A model generated the notes under the pieces. It had not been told where the DNA came from, made no database searches, and saw only the letters and a program-made list of their open reading frames with translations. From Actinomycetes bacterium (lineage in GTDB: Bacteria > Actinomycetota > Acidimicrobiia > Acidimicrobiales > Microtrichaceae), in the NCBI GenBank assembly GCA_023450775.1, contig JAEXGP010000015.1:1-6126 (forward strand): DNA of 6,126 nt, given 5' to 3'. Position 1 is the first letter of the stretch; every line of letters starts with the position of its first letter. The translations under genes and the position numbers were made by a program. Below, in pieces: positions 1 through 4,303 of this stretch.

Positions 1-160
1 TGTCGGCCTCGGTGCAGAAGAGCACCTGCTCGTCGCGCACGCCGCACCACACGACGGACACCTGTGGCGTGCCGTCGGAGTTGAGGGTGACGACGTGCGC
101 CAGGGCGTTGGAGCCCAGGAGCGCAGCGGCCGGAGCCGGGATCGAGTGGAGCACCGTCAT
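1..160 (-). CDS. PPOX-class (pyridoxamine 5'-phosphate oxidase fold) oxidoreductase, 5' fragment
   Basis: The first 53 codons of a minus-strand gene are visible; the rest lies beyond the left edge. The N-terminus has a short helix followed by LAHVVTLNSDGTPQVSVVW and then VLFCT. This is the first beta-hairpin of the split-barrel flavin-binding fold, and the pattern 'LAhlaT...DG.Pqv..vW....g..vlf.T' is typical of small actinobacterial PPOX proteins, many of which bind F420 (the TIGR03618 and Rv1155-like groups). The substrate cannot be told from this fragment. The ATG at 158-160 is preceded by a purine-rich AAGGGGGG at 164-171, which supports this start. A terminator lies about 100 bp upstream, so the gene probably has its own promoter. 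The family call is fairly sure; the choice of F420 over FMN is inference. Confidence 0.75.
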   Translation of the reverse strand, partial: MTVLHSIPAPAAALLGSNALAHVVTLNSDGTPQVSVVWCGVRDEQVLFCTEAD

Positions 161-163
161 CGT

Positions 164-171
164 CCCCCCTT
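164..171 (-). promoter_or_regulatory. Ribosome binding site of the PPOX gene
   Basis: Read on the minus strand this is AAGGGGGG, followed by ACG and then the ATG. It is one of only two clear Shine-Dalgarno-like sites in the window; the other is at 3822-3829. Its presence means this gene is translated from a leadered mRNA, unlike several neighbours. Confidence 0.55.
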
Positions 172-235
172 CGTCAGTGCCCACAGCATGGCACCGGGGG
201 CCCGTCGCGCGTCCTGGATCATGCTCGCAGCGCGA

Positions 236-247
236 TCCCACGTGGGA
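236..247. promoter_or_regulatory. 12-bp perfect palindrome, possible operator
   Basis: TCCCACGTGGGA is a perfect dyad placed 76 bp upstream of the PPOX start codon, downstream of the terminator in the minus-strand sense. A possible minus-strand -10 hexamer, CATGAT (223-218), would put the palindrome over the -35 position. A dimeric regulator site is a reasonable reading, but no specific regulator is recognised and the -10 is weak. Confidence 0.3.
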
Positions 248-258
248 CACGGACCCCG

Positions 259-292
259 AAAAGCACCCGACGCCCCCGAAGGGGCGCCGGGC
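259..292 (-). terminator. Intrinsic terminator with UUCG tetraloop
   Basis: On the minus strand a 12-bp stem can be drawn: the 5' arm is 292-281, the loop TTCG is 280-277 and the 3' arm is 276-265. Ten pairs are Watson-Crick and two are G-U wobbles. The stem is followed by GC and then TTTT (262-259). A GC-rich stem closed by a C(UUCG)G loop with a U-tract is the classic intrinsic terminator. It lies about 290 nt downstream of the nth stop codon and about 100 nt upstream of the PPOX start. It would end either a long nth 3' UTR or a separate small transcript. Confidence 0.7.
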
Positions 293-330
293 AGGCGACC
301 CGGGCGGCGGGAGCCCAGTGGTCGCCGATA

Positions 331-349
331 CCAGGTGGCGGGAACCTGG
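331..349. repeat. Hairpin with 6-bp arms
   Basis: CCAGGT (331-336) and ACCTGG (344-349) form a perfect inverted repeat around a 7-nt loop. No T-tract follows on either strand, so it is not a classical terminator. It could be part of a structured transcript upstream of the minus-strand terminator. Confidence 0.4.
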
Positions 350-391
350 CGCGGGTCAGTTCAGCACACCCGATTGGGGCTGTCCACGACT

Positions 392-431
392 TCGCGTGAC
401 CGATTCCACACGATGAGAGCGCGTCACGCGA
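392..431. repeat. Inverted repeat with 9-bp arms and 22-nt spacer
   Basis: TCGCGTGAC (392-400) and GTCACGCGA (423-431) are exact reverse complements separated by 22 bp. The region is non-coding. It could be an operator pair or an RNA stem; in GC-rich DNA one such repeat can also arise by chance. Confidence 0.35.
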
Positions 432-583
432 GCTCGGTCGCGACCTCGCCGCGAGCGTCCTTCCGCCCGACGCGGAGGCGCGCTCGGCGTGTCCCGAGCT
501 CAGCCCCGCGCCCGCTCCCTTCACGGTTTCGTTCCCACGCCGGCACGTGAACGGGTGCGGAAGCGGGAACAGAGCGTCGGGGG

Positions 584-1255
584 TCAGCTGGCTCCGGCGA
601 CGAACGCGGACGGGCAGAAGTCGTTGAGGACGCAGTCGCCGCAGCGGGGCGTGCGGGCCACGCAGACCCTCCGCCCGTGGAGGATCAGTCGCATGCTGAA
701 CGGGCCGCGGTCACGGGCCGGGACCATCGGGTTCAGCACCATCTCCACCTTCACGGCGTCCTTCGCCTCGGTGTCGGACAGCTCGTCGGTCAGCCCCAGT
801 CGCCGGCTCAGGCGCAGGACGTGGGTGTCCACGACCAGGCCGGGAAGGTCCATCGCCACGGCGCGGATCAGGTTGGCGGTCTTGCGCCCGACGCCGGGGA
901 TCGAGACCAGGTCCTGCATCCGACTCGGCACCTCGCCGTCGAACCGCTCGACGAGCGCGCTCGACATGCCGATCAGGCTGCGGGCCTTGTTCCGGTAGAA
1001 CCCGGTGGAGTGGATGATCTCCTCGAGCTCGGTCGGCTCCGCCTCGGCCAGCTCGAACGGCGTCGGGTACCGGGCGAACAGCGTCGGCGTGACCAGGTTG
1101 ACCCGGGCGTCGGTGCTCTGGGCCGACAGGATGGTGGCGGCCAGCAGCTCGTACGCGTTCGTGTGGTCGAGCTCGCACAGGTCGGTCGGGTACTCCAGCG
1201 CCAGCCGCTCGTTGGCCAGACGGGCGCGACCCTTGGGTGTGCGGGGCCGGGCCAT
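584..1255 (-). CDS. nth: Endonuclease III (DNA glycosylase / AP lyase)
   Basis: This 223-residue protein removes oxidised pyrimidines from DNA and cleaves the resulting abasic site by beta-elimination, the first steps of base-excision repair. All hallmarks are present: the N-terminal helix with LLAATILSAQSTD (residues 38-49), the helix-hairpin-helix SIPGVGRKTAN (118-128) with the catalytic lysine at K125, the VVDTHV motif with catalytic D143, and the 4Fe-4S cluster loop C198-X6-C205-X2-C208-X5-C214. Length matches the family (E. coli Nth is 211). The ATG at 1253-1255 has no Shine-Dalgarno, but a TACCCT hexamer ends 6 nt upstream, which suggests a leaderless mRNA. The gene diverges from mshD across 23 bp. 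Its nearest good terminator is at 259-292. The identification is very secure. Confidence 0.95.
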   Translation of the reverse strand: MARPRTPKGRARLANERLALEYPTDLCELDHTNAYELLAATILSAQSTDARVNLVTPTLFARYPTPFELAEAEPTELEEIIHSTGFYRNKARSLIGMSSALVERFDGEVPSRMQDLVSIPGVGRKTANLIRAVAMDLPGLVVDTHVLRLSRRLGLTDELSDTEAKDAVKVEMVLNPMVPARDRGPFSMRLILHGRRVCVARTPRCGDCVLNDFCPSAFVAGAS

Positions 1256-1261
1256 CGGCGC

Positions 1262-1267
1262 AGGGTA
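1262..1267 (-). promoter_or_regulatory. Candidate -10 element of nth (leaderless)
   Basis: On the minus strand TACCCT is followed by six bases and then the nth ATG. With usual -10 spacing, transcription would begin at the A of the start codon. It matches TANNNT, shares its TA with the oppositely oriented hexamer at 1266-1271, and no ribosome binding site is visible. Confidence 0.5.
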
Positions 1268-1271
1268 GCTT
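1266..1271 (+). promoter_or_regulatory. Candidate -10 element of mshD (leaderless)
   Basis: TAGCTT is followed by seven bases and then the mshD ATG at 1279, which places the expected transcription start on or one base before the start codon. It overlaps the nth -10 candidate by the dinucleotide TA at 1266-1267. No clear -35 element or Shine-Dalgarno was seen. Confidence 0.5.
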
Positions 1272-1278
1272 CCGGGCC

Positions 1279-1887
1279 ATGGCCCCGGACGCGCCGCTCC
1301 CCGCCCCCGTGGGGCCCGAGTGGGTGTCGCCCGTGACCCCGGCGATCGACGCGGCCATGCGGGCCGACGGTCGGCGCCTCGACCGCCTGCTGCACCAGAT
1401 GCGCTGCGAGCTCCCGCTGGCCGGACCGGTGCTCGACGCCACCACCCCGATCGACGTCCGGCCGTTCGGCCCGGGGGACGAGGACGGCTGGCTCGCCGTG
1501 AACAACCGTGCGTTCAGCTGGCACCCCGACCAGGGCGGCTGGGACCGTGCCCGGCTCGCCGCTCGCCTCGCCGAGCCCTGGGTCCGCACGGACGGGTTCC
1601 TGCTGCACGAGGGCGCCGGCGGCATCGACGGGTTCTGCTGGACGCGCGAGCACCCGGCGTCGGGCGACGACCCCGCCATGGGCGAGATCTTCGTGATCGC
1701 CGCCGACCCGTCGACGGTCGGCACGGGGCTGGGCCGTTCCCTGACCGTCGCCGGGTTGTCGCACCTGGCCGGACGGGGCCTCGGCGTGGGGATGCTCTAC
1801 GTCGAGGCGACCAACACGCCGGCGCTCCGGCTCTACGAGCGGCTGGGGTTCGTCGTCCACCACTCCGACGCGGCGTACGCCCGCTGA
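1279..1887 (+). CDS. mshD: Mycothiol synthase (mycothiol acetyltransferase), short single-GNAT form
   Basis: MshD transfers acetyl from acetyl-CoA to the cysteine amine of Cys-GlcN-Ins, the last step of mycothiol synthesis in actinobacteria. The 202-residue product carries the characteristic MshD C-terminal domain: VRPFGPGDEDGWLAVNNRAF (60-79), HPDQGGW (82-88), EPW and GFLLHE, GFCWTREH (118-125), the acetyl-CoA loop around ADPSTVGTGLGRSLT (142-156), LSHLAGRGL (160-168), and LYVEATNTPALRLYERLGF (173-191). Classical MshD, about 315 residues in M. tuberculosis, has two GNAT domains. Here only about 50 residues precede the C-terminal domain, and DGRRLDRLLHQMRCELPL (30-47) resembles the tail of the missing N-terminal domain. 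nth fills the DNA just upstream, so the short form is not an artefact of start choice. A GTG at 1237 is in frame but lies inside nth; the ATG at 1279 fits the -10 hexamer better. The gene is coupled to rlmN. Confidence 0.85.
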   Translation: MAPDAPLPAPVGPEWVSPVTPAIDAAMRADGRRLDRLLHQMRCELPLAGPVLDATTPIDVRPFGPGDEDGWLAVNNRAFSWHPDQGGWDRARLAARLAEPWVRTDGFLLHEGAGGIDGFCWTREHPASGDDPAMGEIFVIAADPSTVGTGLGRSLTVAGLSHLAGRGLGVGMLYVEATNTPALRLYERLGFVVHHSDAAYAR

Positions 1888-2945
1888 TGGCCGCCGACGC
1901 GACCGCTGCGACGCGCTACGACGTCGGCCGGGAGGAGCTGGACCGCCTGCTGGAGGGCGAGCCGTCCTACCGCGTGGAGCAGGTGTGGGACGGCCTGTAC
2001 CGCCACGGCAAGGAGCCGTCCGAGCTGAGCAACGTGCCGAAGGCGCTGCGAGCCCGCCTGGAGTCGGAGCTGCCCACGGCGCTCACCGAGGTCACCCGCG
2101 TGACAGCGGACGACGGCGCCACCGTGAAGTTCCTCTGGGAGCTCGACGGCGGGTCGCGCATCGAAACCGTGCTCATGCACTACGACGACCGCACCACGGT
2201 GTGCGTGTCCACCCAGGCCGGGTGTGCGATGGCCTGCGGGTTCTGCGCCACCGGGCAGGCAGGCTTCGAGCGCCAGCTCGGCGTGGGCGAGATCGTCGAG
2301 CAGGTCGTGATGGCCCGACGTCAGTCCGGCGGCCGCCGGATCTCGAACGTGGTGTTCATGGGCATGGGCGAGCCGCTCGCCAACTACGACCGCACGTGGT
2401 CCGCCGTCCACCGTCTGCACGACGACATCGGCATCGGCGCACGCCACCTCACGCTGTCGACGGTCGGCCTGGTCCCCGGCATCCGGCGGCTGGCCGTGGC
2501 CGACCTGCCGGTGAACCTGGCCGTGTCGCTGCACGCCGCGGACGACGAGCTGCGCGACGAGCTCGTGCCGATCAACCGGCGCTACCCGCTGGAGCAGCTC
2601 CTGGAGGCGTGTCGCGACTACGTCGACCGCACCCGGCGCCGGCTCAGCTTCGAGTGGGCGATGATCTCGGGCGTCAACGACCGGTTCGAGGACTCGGCAC
2701 GGCTGGCCGGCATCGCGAACGACCTCCGGGCCCACGTGAACCTGATCCCGCTCAACTCCACCCCCGGGTACGCGGTGCGGGGGTCGTCACGGAACCGGGT
2801 CCACGCGTTCGCCGAGGACCTGCGACGGCGCGGCGTCAACGTGACCCTGCGCGACACCCGCGGCTCGGACATCGACGCCGCGTGCGGTCAGCTCCGCGCC
2901 GGTCACGAGGCGCACCCGGTCGCGCCGCCCCGCCGGCGCGCCTGA
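1887..2945 (+). CDS. rlmN: Dual-specificity RNA methyltransferase RlmN (23S rRNA A2503 / tRNA A37 C2-methyltransferase)
   Basis: RlmN is a radical-SAM enzyme that methylates C2 of an adenosine in the ribosomal peptidyl transferase centre and in certain tRNAs. The 352-residue protein has the N-terminal accessory domain with EPSYRVEQVWDGLYRHG (25-41), the radical-SAM cluster C113-X3-C117-X2-C120, the catalytic pair C106 (in CVSTQAGC) and C333 (in DIDAACGQLR), and conserved segments VVFMGMGEPLANY (155-167), RHLTLSTVGLVPGIRRLA (186-203), NLAVSLHA (210-217), FEWAMISGVND (255-265) and VNLIPLNSTPGY (284-295). Spacing of all five cysteines matches E. coli RlmN (118, 125, 129, 132, 355). The ATG overlaps the mshD stop in TGATG, and no ribosome binding site is visible, so translation probably depends on mshD by termination-reinitiation. 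The C-terminus after residue 340 is a short Pro/Arg tail. RlmN is preferred over Cfr because of the housekeeping context and overall match. Confidence 0.95.
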   Translation: MAADATAATRYDVGREELDRLLEGEPSYRVEQVWDGLYRHGKEPSELSNVPKALRARLESELPTALTEVTRVTADDGATVKFLWELDGGSRIETVLMHYDDRTTVCVSTQAGCAMACGFCATGQAGFERQLGVGEIVEQVVMARRQSGGRRISNVVFMGMGEPLANYDRTWSAVHRLHDDIGIGARHLTLSTVGLVPGIRRLAVADLPVNLAVSLHAADDELRDELVPINRRYPLEQLLEACRDYVDRTRRRLSFEWAMISGVNDRFEDSARLAGIANDLRAHVNLIPLNSTPGYAVRGSSRNRVHAFAEDLRRRGVNVTLRDTRGSDIDAACGQLRAGHEAHPVAPPRRRA

Positions 2946-2967
2946 CGCCACCAGTCCTGACGCCACC
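2941..2967. repeat. 12-bp direct repeat spanning the rlmN stop codon
   Basis: CCTGACGCCACC occurs at 2941-2952 and again at 2956-2967, separated by AGT (period 15 bp). The first copy contains the rlmN stop codon TGA at 2943-2945, and the second copy repeats that TGA in the same frame. This looks like a small local duplication. Confidence 0.6.
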
Positions 2968-2983
2968 GGGATCTGTGGGTCCC
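2968..2983. terminator. Hairpin between convergent rlmN and nucleotidyltransferase genes
   Basis: GGGATC (2968-2973) pairs with GGTCCC (2978-2983) around a TGTG loop: five Watson-Crick pairs and one G-T wobble. It begins 22 bp after the rlmN stop. No strong T-tract follows, so termination efficiency is uncertain. Confidence 0.4.
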
Positions 2984-2985
2984 AG

Positions 2986-3024
2986 CGGACGATCCTTGTC
3001 CGGGCGCGACCCCTATATCCGGAC
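2986..3024. terminator. Nested hairpins at the 3' end of the nucleotidyltransferase gene
   Basis: GTCCGG (2998-3003) is an exact reverse complement of CCGGAC (3019-3024), forming a stem around a 15-nt loop that contains the nucleotidyltransferase stop codon. GTCCG can alternatively pair with CGGAC at 2986-2990 across a 7-nt loop, so the two stems compete. In a convergent gap of 67 bp this may serve as a bidirectional terminator, though neither strand has a clear U-tract. Confidence 0.35.
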
Positions 3025-3816
3025 GAGGACGGTGTGGTGGGCGTCCGCGCGGATGGCGTCCACCAGGTGCTCGTCCGGTTCCACGACCGCACCCGGCCAC
3101 ACGACCGACCGCTCGAGGGTGCCGCGGACGACCGCGCCCTGACCGATCACCGGGCGGCCGTCGCTCAGCCACAAGTTGGCCCGCAGGTACTGCTCGGGCG
3201 TGCCGCAGTCGATGACCGTGCCGGTGGTCGTCACCACGTCGAGCGCCCCTCGCTCCAGCTGCGGGCGCCACAGCACCTCCCACAGCCCCGACGGCTCGCG
3301 CCGGAGCTCGCGGACGAGCTCCCACGGCGCGATCGACGCGACGATCCCGCTGCGAGGACCGAACGGCGCGTCGGGGGGACCGCCCGGCGGCGGCGTGGCC
3401 AGCACGCGCACGCGGCGACCGTCCCAGCCGGCGACGAAGGCACGCAGGTCCTCGGCGTGGACGGTGTCGGCGTTCACCACGAGTGCGCTGCGGCCGTCGA
3501 AGAAGTCGACCATGCCGGCCAGCGCTCCGGCGGTCCCGAGCGCCACGGGCTGCTCCTCCACCACGTGCACGTCGTCGCGCTCGGCGAGGTGCTCGACCAT
3601 GGCGTCGCGCCCGTGGTGGACGTTCACCGCGACCGGCGTGCCGGTCACCGCGCCCACCTGGGCGACGGCCCGATCGACCAGCGTGGTCGCACCCATCGGG
3701 CACAGCGGCTTGGGCCGCAGATCGGTCAGCGGACGCAGGCGTCGCCCCTCGCCGGCGCTCAGCACCACGCCCGCCAGCACCACCCCTCGCGCCCGCTCCG
3801 CCAGACTGTCAGCCAT
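3013..3816 (-). CDS. Sugar-1-phosphate nucleotidyltransferase (NDP-sugar pyrophosphorylase family)
   Basis: The 267-residue protein belongs to the NTP_transferase family, which joins a sugar-1-phosphate to an NTP to make an NDP-sugar for cell-envelope or glycan synthesis. The nucleotide-binding signature VVLSAGEGRRLRPLTDLRPK is at residues 17-36, GTAGAL at 94-99, and a metal-binding aspartate in VVNADT at D117. A conserved VIDCGTPEQYLRAN follows, and the C-terminus (GQGAVVRGTLERSVVWPGAVV) resembles turns of a left-handed beta-helix. Sugar and base specificity cannot be read from the sequence; mannose-1-phosphate guanylyltransferase-like and MurU-like relatives are the closest in style. The ATG at 3814-3816 is chosen because GGAGAGGG stands 5 nt upstream. 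In-frame GTG codons at residues 12, 13, 17 and 18 are alternatives, as the conserved domain only begins near residue 13. The ATG interlocks with that of the divergent membrane-protein gene. Confidence 0.85.
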   Translation of the reverse strand: MADSLAERARGVVLAGVVLSAGEGRRLRPLTDLRPKPLCPMGATTLVDRAVAQVGAVTGTPVAVNVHHGRDAMVEHLAERDDVHVVEEQPVALGTAGALAGMVDFFDGRSALVVNADTVHAEDLRAFVAGWDGRRVRVLATPPPGGPPDAPFGPRSGIVASIAPWELVRELRREPSGLWEVLWRPQLERGALDVVTTTGTVIDCGTPEQYLRANLWLSDGRPVIGQGAVVRGTLERSVVWPGAVVEPDEHLVDAIRADAHHTVLVRI

Positions 3817-4240
3817 GCCGGCCCTCTCCGAACGACGTTGGTACAACCCTCGACTGCCCCAGACCCTGGTGATCAGCCAGTTCCTGCTCTACTTCGACGC
3901 CTTCTGGATCCTGCTCGGCATGCTCATGTACGGCGTCGGCGGCGGCCTGGGCGGCGTGCTCGCCATCGCGGCGCTCGCCGCGTACGTGTACGGCGCGTAC
4001 GGCATCGCGAACGAGCTCAAGACCGGCTACAAGGTCGCGGTCGTCGCCTCGTTCCTGCCGCTGGCCCGCCGCATCCTGCTCGTGGTCTTCAACTCCACCT
4101 GGGTGGAGTTCAACTACGGCTCGACGATCTCGTTCGTGCTGATCGGCGGCAACATCATCAACGCGATCTTCGAGTACGCCCTGATCGCCCTGCTGCTGCA
4201 CCAGCAGTCGCGCGAGCACCAGCGCATCTGGTTCAGCTGA
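3815..4240 (+). CDS. Small four-helix integral membrane protein, function unknown
   Basis: The product is 141 residues with a short polar N-terminus (SERRWYNPRLPQ) and four hydrophobic segments: about residues 16-40, 43-66, 72-92 and 103-128, ending in a polar tail QQSREHQRIWFS. The positively charged N-terminus and a basic pair (R85-R86) between hydrophobic stretches suit an inner-membrane protein. I do not recognise the family, and there is no catalytic or transport motif that I can name. The ATG at 3815-3817 lies one base inside the divergent nucleotidyltransferase ATG. No Shine-Dalgarno precedes it; CAGACT (3802-3807) seven bases upstream is a weak -10 candidate for a leaderless mRNA. Internal starts (V19, M36, M38) would destroy the first helix. 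It is probably real because frame, codon use and the hydrophobic pattern agree, and because the overlapping minus-strand frame has no recognisable domain. Confidence 0.75.
   Translation: MPALSERRWYNPRLPQTLVISQFLLYFDAFWILLGMLMYGVGGGLGGVLAIAALAAYVYGAYGIANELKTGYKVAVVASFLPLARRILLVVFNSTWVEFNYGSTISFVLIGGNIINAIFEYALIALLLHQQSREHQRIWFS
3822..3829 (-). promoter_or_regulatory. Ribosome binding site of the nucleotidyltransferase gene
   Basis: Read on the minus strand this is GGAGAGGG, 5 nt before the ATG at 3816 (GGAG core 9 nt away). It favours the ATG over the upstream TTG (3844-3846) and the downstream GTG codons. It lies inside the first codons of the divergent plus-strand gene. Confidence 0.55.
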
Positions 4241-4248
4241 CCCCGTCC

Positions 4249-4282
4249 GGCCAGCGGCCTCACGGGCTGGCCCGCCGGCGGG
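4249..4282 (+). terminator. Hairpin downstream of the membrane-protein gene
   Basis: GGCCAGC (4249-4255) and GCTGGCC (4266-4272) form a perfect 7-bp stem with a 10-nt loop, overlapping the 12-bp palindrome CCCGCCGGCGGG (4271-4282). It starts 8 bp after the stop codon. There is no U-tract, so this is a weak-type terminator at best. It separates the membrane-protein gene from the MaoC promoter. Confidence 0.4.
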
Positions 4283-4288
4283 CTGCGC

Positions 4289-4297
4289 TGACAAGAT
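4289..4297 (+). promoter_or_regulatory. Candidate extended -10 of the MaoC gene (leaderless)
   Basis: TGA followed by CAAGAT (4292-4297) looks like an extended -10 element (TGN plus hexamer, first T replaced by C). Six bases separate it from the ATG at 4304, so transcription would start on the start codon. No Shine-Dalgarno is present. Confidence 0.4.
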
Positions 4298-4303
4298 GCC
4301 CGC

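Larger units (their letters stand above)
161..583. other. 423-bp non-coding region between nth and the PPOX gene
   Basis: No convincing coding sequence was found on either strand. Open frames exist because of the high GC content, but their products are Arg/Pro/Ser-rich and resemble no family I know. No tRNA-like or rRNA-like segment is visible. The region holds a minus-strand intrinsic terminator (259-292), a 12-bp palindrome (236-247), a hairpin with 6-bp arms (331-349), an inverted repeat with 9-bp arms (392-431), a 10-bp palindrome GGTCGCGACC near 436-445 and a weak inverted repeat TTCACG/CGTGAA (520-551). Both flanking genes are on the minus strand, so the stretch is at once the 3' region of nth and the promoter region of the PPOX gene. 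It is long for such a compact window and may encode a structured RNA, but no known class is recognised. Confidence 0.7.

Noticed and set aside
161..583. Protein-coding genes in the non-coding stretch
   Set aside because: Open frames on both strands are Arg/Pro/Ser-rich, lack plausible starts and show no family motif.
1237..1278. GTG at 1237 as the mshD start
   Set aside because: It lies inside the nth coding sequence, adds a non-conserved stretch and would ignore the well-placed -10 hexamer before the ATG at 1279.
711..1863. Long minus-strand open frames across nth and mshD
   Set aside because: They are out-of-frame or antisense to two clearly conserved genes and have Arg/Pro/Ala-rich compositions typical of GC-rich shadow frames.
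1887..2945. Cfr-type antibiotic-resistance methyltransferase
   Set aside because: Length, N-terminal domain and motif set fit housekeeping RlmN, and the gene is coupled to a metabolic gene with no sign of transfer.
3817..3846. TTG at 3844-3846 as the nucleotidyltransferase start
   Set aside because: It would increase the overlap with the divergent gene, has no well-spaced ribosome binding site, and the ATG at 3816 has GGAGAGGG upstream.
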